Below are positions 57,588-64,000 of a stretch of 64,000 nucleotides of DNA, piece after piece (the stretch's first letter is position 1; the number at the start of each line of letters is the position of its first letter). Source of the stretch: Ectopseudomonas khazarica (lineage in GTDB: Bacteria; Pseudomonadota; Gammaproteobacteria; Pseudomonadales; Pseudomonadaceae). The notes under the pieces are model-generated. The model was given only the letters and a program-made list of their open reading frames with translations, did no database searches and was not told the origin of the DNA. The stretch covers positions 62,001 through 126,000 of the forward strand of contig NZ_SBHZ01000009.1 of NCBI RefSeq assembly GCF_004521985.1. The letters are read 5' to 3'. The translations under genes were made by a program, and so were the position numbers.

Positions 57588-58751
57588 TTACAGGTAGTAA
57601 GACTTCAGCGGCGGGAAGCCATTGAACTCCACGGCGCTGTAGCTGGTGGTGTAAGCGCCGGTGGAGAGCCAGTACAGGCGATCACCGCTGGCCAGGTTCA
57701 GCGGCAGGCCGTACTTGTAGTTCTCGTACATGATGTCGGCGCTGTCGCAGGTCGGGCCGGCGATCACCACTTCCTCCATCTCGCCCTTCTTCTCGGTCCA
57801 GATGGGGAACTTGATGGCCTCGTCCATGGTTTCGATCAGGCCGCTGAACTTGCCGACGTCGGCATACACCCAGCGCTCCACGGCGGTACGCGACTTGCGC
57901 GCCACCAGCACCACTTCGGAGACCAGCACGCCGGCGTTGGCGATCAGCGAACGGCCCGGCTCGAGGATGATCTCCGGCAGTTCGTCACCGAAGTCTTCCT
58001 TGAGGAAGCGGGTGATCTCCTCGGCGTAGGTTTCCAGGTCGTTGGTGCGCTGGATGTAGTTGGCCGGGAAGCCGCCGCCCATGTTGATCATCTGCAGGGT
58101 GATGCCGTCTTCTTCCTTGAGACGCTCGAAGATCACCTTGACCTTGGCGATGGCGGCATCCCACACGTCGATGTCGCGCTGCTGCGAACCGACATGGAAG
58201 GAAATGCCGTACGGCACCAGGCCCAGCTGCTTGGCCAGGATCAGCAGATCCAGCGCCATGTCCGGCTGGCAACCGAACTTGCGGCTCAGCGGCCAGTCGG
58301 CGCTGGTCGAACCTTCGGTGAGGATGCGCACGTAGATCTTCGAACCCGGCGCCGCCTTGGCGATGTTGCGCAGGTCGGCTTCGGAGTCGGTGGCGAACAG
58401 GCGCACGCCCTTGTCGTAGAAGTAGCGAATGTCGCGGGACTTCTTGATGGTGTTGCCGTAGCTGATGCGCTCCGGGCCGACACCTGCGCTCATGACCTTG
58501 TCCAGCTCGTAGATCGAGGCGATGTCGAAGCTCGAGCCCTTGTCGCGCAGCAGCTCGATGATCTCGATGGCCGGGTTGGCCTTGACCGCGTAATAGATCT
58601 TGGCGAACGGGAAGCAGTTGCCCAGCTGGTCATAGGCATCGGCGATGATCTGCCGGTCGATCACCACGAAGGGGGTCTCGTGCTGATCGGCGAATGCCTT
58701 CATGCGCTGGAAAGTGGCGGGTGCGTAGTAGTCTTCGACCTTGATCGACAT
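57588..58751 (-). CDS. speC: Ornithine decarboxylase (group IV, eukaryotic type)
   Basis: A 387-residue PLP enzyme of the alanine racemase-like fold that makes putrescine from ornithine. The PLP Lys is in YYAVKANP, the phosphate-binding region in HVGSQ and EPGRSLIANAG, and the dimer active-site Cys and Asp in GPTCDSADI. Length fits the short ODC form found in pseudomonads rather than the 700-residue enterobacterial type. The monocistronic unit has its own terminator. The 458 bp upstream suggests a long leader or extended promoter. Confidence 0.92.
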   Translation of the reverse strand: MSIKVEDYYAPATFQRMKAFADQHETPFVVIDRQIIADAYDQLGNCFPFAKIYYAVKANPAIEIIELLRDKGSSFDIASIYELDKVMSAGVGPERISYGNTIKKSRDIRYFYDKGVRLFATDSEADLRNIAKAAPGSKIYVRILTEGSTSADWPLSRKFGCQPDMALDLLILAKQLGLVPYGISFHVGSQQRDIDVWDAAIAKVKVIFERLKEEDGITLQMINMGGGFPANYIQRTNDLETYAEEITRFLKEDFGDELPEIILEPGRSLIANAGVLVSEVVLVARKSRTAVERWVYADVGKFSGLIETMDEAIKFPIWTEKKGEMEEVVIAGPTCDSADIMYENYKYGLPLNLASGDRLYWLSTGAYTTSYSAVEFNGFPPLKSYYL

Positions 58752-59209
58752 GCTGGGGACTCCAATGGCAAAACCAGGAACACATGAATTCGGGCAGCGA
58801 AACGCCTGACAGGTTCCGCTACGTGTCGGGGCTGGCCGCGCAACGCGCGAGCCTGAACGTCTGACAGTTTCCCCACTTTGGTTCGCCTACTTCCCAAGGC
58901 ATGTCGCCGAGCATCACTGATCGCGGTGGGCCACCAGCGATCTCTCGTCGTCAGTACTTGAGCCGGATGGATCGTTTCCAGCATGGACGTTCGGGCGCGG
59001 ACTTTAAGACCATGCGCCCGTCAGATCAACCGGAAATTCCCCCTATCTGGAGCGGCCCTGGCAAACGTTCCGGATATCACACAGAACAGGCGGAAATGCT
59101 GAACGGACGCGGCTTTCAGCCTCTGCCAAGTCTAGACGAGAGAGATGTCAGCGGCATGGCAACCGGGTGCACGCCGACCTCCCGATTGCCCCGCCGGAAC
59201 GACCTCGAT
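58752..59209. other. 458-bp intergenic region upstream of speC
   Basis: No convincing gene. An open frame of 94 codons on the minus strand (58984 to 58700) overlaps speC out of frame and has no good ribosome-binding site. CTGACAGGTTCC at 58806 and CTGACAGTTTCC at 58861 are near-direct repeats 55 bp apart. The region contains the speC promoter and the 3' side of piuB. Confidence 0.45.
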
Positions 59210-61741
59210 TCAGTACACGTCACGCCGGTAGCGTCCGTCCTCGACCAGTTGCTGCACGCACTCGTCGCCGAGCACCTCACGCAGTGCCACATCGACACCG
59301 CCGGCCATGCCGTCGAGGCTGCCGCACACGTAGATCGCCGCGCCCTCGTCCAGCCAGGCATGCAGACGTGCGCTGTGCTCACGCAGCAGGTCCTGCACAT
59401 AGTGCTTGCGGGCCTGATCGCGGGAGAAGGCCAGGTCCAGATACTGCAGGTCGCCGGCCTCCAGCGCCGCCTGCAGCTCGTCGCCGCAGAAGAAGTCGCA
59501 GGCGCGGCTGCGCTCGCCGAACAGCAGCCAGTTGCGCCCCTGGCCTGCCAGTGCACGCGCCCGCAGCAACGAACGCAGCCCGGCCAGGCCGGTGCCATTG
59601 CCGATCAGGATCAGCGGCCGATCATCCTCCGGCAGATGGAAACCGGTGTTGCGCCGCACCCGCGCCAGCAGCTGCCCGCCCACGGGCAGGTACTCGCTCA
59701 GCCAGCCGGACCCCAGACCCAGGCGGCCACCCGCCTGTACGGCCTGGCGCACGATCAGCTGCAGCACACCGTCGGCCGCCACCGAGGCAATGGAGTAGTC
59801 GCGCGCCCCCAGCGGCACCAGGGCATCGACCAGCGCCTGGGCATGCAGCCCGACCAGGTGGGCGAAGCTGCCCGGCAACTGGCGCTCGGCCAGGGCTTCA
59901 CGCAGGCTGGTCGCCTGGCTATCCAGCGTCACCGGCTCGCTGCCGTCGAAGCCGGAGTGTTGCAGCCAGGCCTGCACGGCGGCGGCCCCGTGGCGCGGAC
60001 GGATCTCCAGGATGTCGCCGGCCTGCCAGTCACTCTGCGCAGGCGGCGTCAGGCCGATGAAGTACACCGGCGCGCCCTGACTGCCGTGGTTGAGCAGGCG
60101 GCGCTCGGCGAGCGTCCAGTTCTGCCAGGGCGTTTCTTCGAAGCGCATCGGCGCCGCACCGGTCAGGTCGCTCAACTGCTGCTGCCAGCGCTGCAGTGCC
60201 GCCTGGTCGGCGCCATCCACCTCGATGCTGTCGAACAGCGACCGAGCGCCCTGCAGCCCCAGCCAGGCGTTGATGCGCCGGGCGAAGCCACAGAAGTGCT
60301 GATACTGCCGGTCACCCAGCGCCAGCACCGCATAGCTCAGTTGCTCGAGAGGCACCGAACCCGCCAGCACCTTGCGCTCGAAGCCCTGCGCCGCATCCGG
60401 CGCCTCGCCATCACCGAAGGTGCTGACCACGAACAGCGCCTTCTGCGTCTGGCGCAGGCTGTCGGCATCCAGGCGTGACAGCGGTTCGACCCGTACCGGG
60501 ATACCGGCGGCCTGCAACTGGCCGGCACTCTGCCAGGCCAGCTGTTCGGCAAAGCCGCTCTGGCTGGCGAACCCCACCAGCCAGCCACCTGCCGAGTCCT
60601 CGTCCTTGAGCGAGCTGCGCGCCGCCAGCGCAGCCCGCTTCTTGCGCCGGCGATCCAGGTACAGCAGCCAGCCGGTGATGAAGAACAGCGGCATGGCCGC
60701 CGTGGCCAGCATCATCAGGATGCGCCCCGGCATGCCGAAGTACTCGCCGACATGCAGCGCATAGACGCTGGCCAGCAGCTGCGCCTTGAAACTCTTGTCG
60801 GCGTAGCGCTCATGGCGGCTGACCGCGCCGCTTTTCGGATCGATCTGGAACTGGTTGAAGGCGCGCACATGATCGGCGCCGTCGAGCATGTAGAAGACGG
60901 TCCCCGGCTGCCCGGCCACGGCTGGCAAGCGCAGGTTCCAGGCGACCAGGCCCGGGCCGGCGGCCTGCTGGATGCTCTGCCAGACGGCGTCGTAGTCGAC
61001 TTCGGGGGCCGGGCCGTTGCCCGCGTCACGGCCACCCCGGCCACGGCCTTCCCCGCGCTTCTCCGGCGCCGTGTCGGAGAGCATGCGCGTCAGCCCTTCG
61101 CGGTACCACTCATAGGACCAGTACAGGCCGGTGAGCCCCGCGCAGAGGTAGAACAGCAGCACCCAGGTGCCGGCCACCGCGTGCAGGTCCCAGTTGAAGC
61201 CACGGCCTTTCTTCTTCCAGTCCAGGGTCAGCCAGGTGCGCCAGTTCAGAGCCTTGCGCGGCCAGCGCAGGTAGAGACCGGACAGGCAGAAGAAAATCAG
61301 CGCCAGGGTGCTGGCGGCGGTGATCTGCTTGCCCACCTCCCCCATCGACAGGAAGCGGTGCAGCATCAGCATAAGGTGGAAGAAGTCCTGGCCGATCGGC
61401 TCGGCCAGCACCTCGCCGGTGTAGGGGTCGAACGCGATGCGCGGCCCGCGTCGCTCGCCTGGCGGCGGCGCGAGAAAGGCCATGCCCGGCCCGTCATGCC
61501 GGGTATCGACCCACAAGCCGGTGACGCGATCAGCGGTCGCGGCCTCGATCCGCGACACCAGTTCGCGCGGCGCAAGGTGGCCCTGCTCGCTCGGCTCGAT
61601 CTGCCAGCGCTCGGCATTGAGCGCCCGGGTTATCTCGCCCTCGAAACTGTAGAGCGCGCCGGTGATGCCCATGACGGCCAGCACCAGGCCGGCGCTGATG
61701 CCGAAGAACCAATGCAACTGGAAGATGATTTTCTTGAACAC
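59210..61741 (-). CDS. piuB: PiuB-like PepSY membrane protein fused to a flavodoxin/FNR reductase
   Basis: An 843-residue inner-membrane oxidoreductase. The N-terminal PepSY-TM half (to about residue 380) has helices such as [28 protein letters not shown], paired His for likely haem ([26 protein letters not shown]) and ends [13 protein letters not shown] flavodoxin domain ([42 protein letters not shown]) and a ferredoxin-NADP reductase domain ([34 protein letters not shown]) follow. It probably reduces ferric iron or siderophore. The start codon is GTG 61741. It is iron-linked through a Fur-like site and by synteny with piuAC. Confidence 0.92.
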   Translation of the reverse strand: MFKKIIFQLHWFFGISAGLVLAVMGITGALYSFEGEITRALNAERWQIEPSEQGHLAPRELVSRIEAATADRVTGLWVDTRHDGPGMAFLAPPPGERRGPRIAFDPYTGEVLAEPIGQDFFHLMLMLHRFLSMGEVGKQITAASTLALIFFCLSGLYLRWPRKALNWRTWLTLDWKKKGRGFNWDLHAVAGTWVLLFYLCAGLTGLYWSYEWYREGLTRMLSDTAPEKRGEGRGRGGRDAGNGPAPEVDYDAVWQSIQQAAGPGLVAWNLRLPAVAGQPGTVFYMLDGADHVRAFNQFQIDPKSGAVSRHERYADKSFKAQLLASVYALHVGEYFGMPGRILMMLATAAMPLFFITGWLLYLDRRRKKRAALAARSSLKDEDSAGGWLVGFASQSGFAEQLAWQSAGQLQAAGIPVRVEPLSRLDADSLRQTQKALFVVSTFGDGEAPDAAQGFERKVLAGSVPLEQLSYAVLALGDRQYQHFCGFARRINAWLGLQGARSLFDSIEVDGADQAALQRWQQQLSDLTGAAPMRFEETPWQNWTLAERRLLNHGSQGAPVYFIGLTPPAQSDWQAGDILEIRPRHGAAAVQAWLQHSGFDGSEPVTLDSQATSLREALAERQLPGSFAHLVGLHAQALVDALVPLGARDYSIASVAADGVLQLIVRQAVQAGGRLGLGSGWLSEYLPVGGQLLARVRRNTGFHLPEDDRPLILIGNGTGLAGLRSLLRARALAGQGRNWLLFGERSRACDFFCGDELQAALEAGDLQYLDLAFSRDQARKHYVQDLLREHSARLHAWLDEGAAIYVCGSLDGMAGGVDVALREVLGDECVQQLVEDGRYRRDVY

Positions 61742-61791
61742 GACGGCGCCACCCCTACCCTGACCCTTTGCGACGGGCGGCTACTCTATAT

Positions 61792-61810
61792 GGGAATAAT
61801 TTTCATAACC
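61792..61810 (-). promoter_or_regulatory. Fur-box-like site upstream of piuB
   Basis: GGGAATAATTTTCATAACC on plus matches 12 of 19 Fur consensus bases, 51 bp upstream of the piuB start. It is weaker than the other three Fur sites, but the role and neighbours support it. Confidence 0.55.
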
Positions 61811-61917
61811 ATTTATTTACGCGATTTTTACGCATTCGCAGCCTGCGCGACTCTCCTGCCCGGCCAGGGCACCTGAAACCCGATGGCCGCCCCTCGGCCA
61901 GAGCCTGCAGTTATCGG

Positions 61918-61923
61918 TATAAT
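61918..61923 (+). promoter_or_regulatory. -10 element of the prfC promoter
   Basis: A perfect TATAAT lies 54 bp upstream of the prfC start. The bases 17 bp further upstream (TCGGCC) are a poor -35. A short leader follows. Confidence 0.5.
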
Positions 61924-61977
61924 CGCCAGTTTCCGGGCGCCAAGGCGCCCTCAACGATTCCATCCAGGCACGCATTC

Positions 61978-63561
61978 ATGACCACCCAGGCCGCCGAAGT
62001 CGCCAAGCGCCGTACGTTCGCCATCATTTCCCACCCGGACGCCGGTAAGACCACCATCACCGAGAAACTGCTGCTGATGGGCAAGGCCATCGAAGTCGCA
62101 GGGACCGTGAAGTCGCGCAAGTCCGACCGCCATGCCACGTCCGACTGGATGGAGATGGAGAAGCAGCGCGGCATCTCCATCACCACCTCGGTGATGCAGT
62201 TCCCCTACCGCGAGCACATGATCAACCTGCTCGACACCCCCGGCCACGAAGACTTCTCCGAAGACACCTACCGCACCCTGACCGCGGTGGACTCGGCGCT
62301 GATGGTGCTCGACGGCGGCAAGGGCGTCGAGCCGCGGACCATCGCCCTGATGGATGTCTGCCGCCTGCGCGACACGCCCATCGTCAGCTTCATCAACAAA
62401 CTCGACCGCGACATCCGCGACCCCATCGAGCTGCTCGACGAGATCGAGGCGGTGCTCAACATCAAGGCCGCGCCGATCACCTGGCCGATCGGCTGTTACA
62501 AGGACTTCAAGGGCGTCTACCACCTGACTGGCGACTACATCATCGTCTACACCCCCGGTCACGGCCACGAGCGCACCGAAGCCAAGATCATCCAGAGCCT
62601 CGACTCCGACGAGGCGCGCGCGCACCTCGGCGACATGTACGAGCGCTTCGTCGAAGAGCTGGAACTGGTCCAGGGGGCCTGCCACGAGTTCGACCCCGAG
62701 GCCTTCCTCGAGGGCGCGATGACCCCGGTATTCTTCGGCACCGCACTGGGCAACTTCGGTGTCGACCATGTGCTCGACGCCGTGGTCGACTGGGCCCCGC
62801 GCCCGCTGGCGCGCGTGGCCAACGAGCGCAGCGTGGAGCCGACCGAGGAGAAGTTCTCCGGCTTCGTGTTCAAGATTCAGGCGAACATGGACCCGAAACA
62901 CCGCGACCGCATCGCCTTCATGCGCATCTGCTCGGGCAAGTACACCCAGGGCATGAAGATGCGCCACGCCCGCCTGGGCAAGGACGTGCGCGTCGGCGAC
63001 GCGCTGACCTTCTTCTCCAGCGAGCGTGAGCACCTGGAAGAGGCCTACGCCGGCGACATCATCGGCCTGCACAACCACGGCACCATCCAGATCGGCGACA
63101 CCTTCACCGAAGGCGAGAACCTCGGCTTCACCGGTATCCCGCACTTCGCCCCGGAACTGTTCCGCCGCGTACGCCTGAAGGACCCGCTGAAATCCAAGCA
63201 GCTGCGTCAGGGCCTGCAGGAACTGGCTGAGGAAGGCGCGACCCAGGTGTTCTTCCCCGAGCGCAACAACGACATCATCCTCGGTGCGGTCGGTGTGCTG
63301 CAGTTCGACGTGGTCGCCAGCCGTCTGAAAGAGGAATACAAGGTGGAATGCGCGTACGAGGCGATCAACGTCTGGTCCGCCCGCTGGATCGAATGCAGCG
63401 ACGAGAAGAAGCTCAAGGAATTCAAGGACAAGGCCTACGAGAACCTCGCCGTCGACGGCGGCGGCCACCTCACCTACCTGGCCCCGACCCGCGTCAACCT
63501 CAGCCTGATGGAAGAGCGCTGGCCGGAGGTGAAATTCCGCGCCACCCGTGAGCATCACTGA
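61978..63561 (+). CDS. prfC: Peptide chain release factor 3
   Basis: A 527-residue translational GTPase that ejects RF1/RF2 after peptide release. G1 is [10 protein letters not shown]2 [10 protein letters not shown]3 DTPGHEDF and G4 NKLDRD. Domains II and III follow, with the RF3 C-terminal part [47 protein letters not shown] at ATG 61978 is the family start; the long upstream open frame is leader sequence. It is monocistronic and followed by repeats. Confidence 0.97.
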   Translation: MTTQAAEVAKRRTFAIISHPDAGKTTITEKLLLMGKAIEVAGTVKSRKSDRHATSDWMEMEKQRGISITTSVMQFPYREHMINLLDTPGHEDFSEDTYRTLTAVDSALMVLDGGKGVEPRTIALMDVCRLRDTPIVSFINKLDRDIRDPIELLDEIEAVLNIKAAPITWPIGCYKDFKGVYHLTGDYIIVYTPGHGHERTEAKIIQSLDSDEARAHLGDMYERFVEELELVQGACHEFDPEAFLEGAMTPVFFGTALGNFGVDHVLDAVVDWAPRPLARVANERSVEPTEEKFSGFVFKIQANMDPKHRDRIAFMRICSGKYTQGMKMRHARLGKDVRVGDALTFFSSEREHLEEAYAGDIIGLHNHGTIQIGDTFTEGENLGFTGIPHFAPELFRRVRLKDPLKSKQLRQGLQELAEEGATQVFFPERNNDIILGAVGVLQFDVVASRLKEEYKVECAYEAINVWSARWIECSDEKKLKEFKDKAYENLAVDGGGHLTYLAPTRVNLSLMEERWPEVKFRATREHH

Positions 63562-63595
63562 TCGTCGCACTGCATAAGGCCAAAAACGTCGACCT

Positions 63596-63671
63596 GTAGG
63601 GTGGATGACGCTCTTCTCATCCACCGATGCGGTTGCAGGGTGGTGGATGGATGAAGCGTCATCCACCCTAC
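63596..63671. repeat. 76-bp nested palindrome with 17-bp terminal inverted repeats
   Basis: GTAGGGTGGATGACGCT (63596-63612) and its exact complement (63655-63671) bound a centre that itself holds TCATCCACC and GGTGGATGGATGA. This is the most complete copy of the family also found at 31211, 32324 and 38875. No terminal coding capacity; it looks like a small non-autonomous mobile repeat. Confidence 0.8.
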
Positions 63672-63683
63672 GCAACTGCAGAG

Positions 63684-63751
63684 GCCGGCTTGCCGGCGAT
63701 CAGGTTGTGTACCACCCTTGCCGATGATCGCCGGCAAGCCGGCTCCTACAG
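63684..63751. repeat. Pair of inverted REP sequences next to a RAYT
   Basis: Two GCCGGCTTGCCGGCGATCA sequences face each other exactly (63684-63702 and 63725-63743), separated by 22 bp; the right one continues into CTCCTACAG. This is the classic Pseudomonas REP core arranged as a REP doublet, directly upstream of a REP-associated transposase gene. Confidence 0.88.
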
Positions 63752-63772
63752 CCCGACGTTGAGAAATCTGGA

Positions 63773-64000
63773 ATGGACTCCAGCCGCTTCAACCACCGTG
63801 GCCATGCCCTGCGCCATGGACGCGTCTCGGACCCCGGCCGCGCCTACCTGCTGACCACGGTCACCCATGAGCGACATCCCATCTTTCAGGACTGGCAGCT
63901 GGCCAGGCTGCTGATTGCAGAGATGCGCCGCCTGCATGAGCGGCAACTCGTCCAGTCACTCGCCTGGGTCGTCATGCCCGACCACCTGCACTGGCTCGTC
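63773..64000 (+). CDS. REP-associated tyrosine transposase (RAYT), N-terminal part
   Basis: The first 76 codons of a Y1/TnpA_REP transposase: MDSSRFNHRGHALRHGRVSD, the YLLTTVTHERHPIFQDW segment and VMPDHLHWLV, which holds the HUH-like His-x-His (HLH). RAYTs bind and nick REP hairpins, and the doublet 22 bp upstream is the expected substrate. The gene runs off the window, so the catalytic Tyr and stop are not seen and intactness cannot be judged. It is in frame to the last base. Confidence 0.9.
   Translation, partial: MDSSRFNHRGHALRHGRVSDPGRAYLLTTVTHERHPIFQDWQLARLLIAEMRRLHERQLVQSLAWVVMPDHLHWLV

Noticed and set aside
58700..58984. 94-codon minus-strand open frame upstream of and overlapping speC
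   Set aside because: No good ribosome-binding site and no recognisable sequence, and it runs out of frame into speC. Kept only as a note in the speC leader finding.

Overview
The window is about 64 kb of high-GC chromosomal DNA from a Pseudomonas-type gammaproteobacterium. Gene order is largely that of the P. aeruginosa neighbourhood running from the HPr gene through fagA-fumC-orfX-sodA, pmbA, tldD, yhdP, rng-maf-mreDCB, gatCAB, roxSR, dpp, cueR/copA and piuABC-speC to prfC. That synteny is recalled, not searched. The dispersed 'GTAGGGTGGATGACGC' and 'GTAGCCCGGATG' palindromes and the non-aeruginosa insertions suggest a relative of the P. mendocina/P. oleovorans group; this is an inference. 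No phage, integrase, CRISPR array, rRNA or tRNA was seen.

Layout. 1-4.0 kb: end of an HPr gene and a Fur-boxed five-gene iron-sparing operon (fagA, fumC, orfX, sodA, ZIP transporter). 4.1-17.1 kb: housekeeping on the minus strand (pmbA/tldE, tldD, a Nit-type amidase, yhdP, rng, maf, mreDCB), with darP on plus. 17.4-22.8 kb: gatCAB, an RlpA-like lipoprotein, a Ca/Na antiporter and a PcaC-like protein. 22.8-26.6 kb: an AEC transporter, the RoxSR redox two-component system and a SIMPL-domain protein. 26.8-34.3 kb: a dipeptide ABC operon with two paralogous binding proteins. 34.4-40.6 kb: a degenerate REC/HD-GYP protein, Ada, a DJ-1 protein, a purine permease, TrmA and a DUF4345 protein. 40.9-45.7 kb: an exported CxxCH protein, DUF411 and YpfJ proteins, and a Bcr/CflA exporter divergent from a TetR regulator. 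45.7-49.2 kb: a CueR copper locus. 49.4-53.1 kb: RIO kinase, LysR/NmrA-like pair, DUF2218 and orphan pxpA. 53.2-61.8 kb: an iron-uptake region (piuA, an alpha-hydroxy-acid oxidase, piuC, piuB) with three Fur-box-like sites, enclosing speC. 62-64 kb: prfC, then a nest of palindromes and a truncated REP-associated transposase (RAYT).

Three regulatory themes link the genes. Fur-box-like sites precede fagA, piuA, piuC and piuB. Two CueR-type long-spacer promoters flank copZ and copA. A perfect TTAGCCGGCTAA palindrome lies just upstream of two unrelated transporters 21 kb apart.

The most unusual feature is how much small palindromic repeats shape the genes. One 54-bp element sits in frame inside a lipoprotein signal sequence, others provide stop codons for neighbouring genes, two sit between dpp genes, and a REP pair precedes a RAYT. 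No wholly new multi-gene system is evident. The best leads are that insertion, the shared transporter operator, the doubly degenerate signalling protein, and an unannotated secreted protein inside the copper locus.
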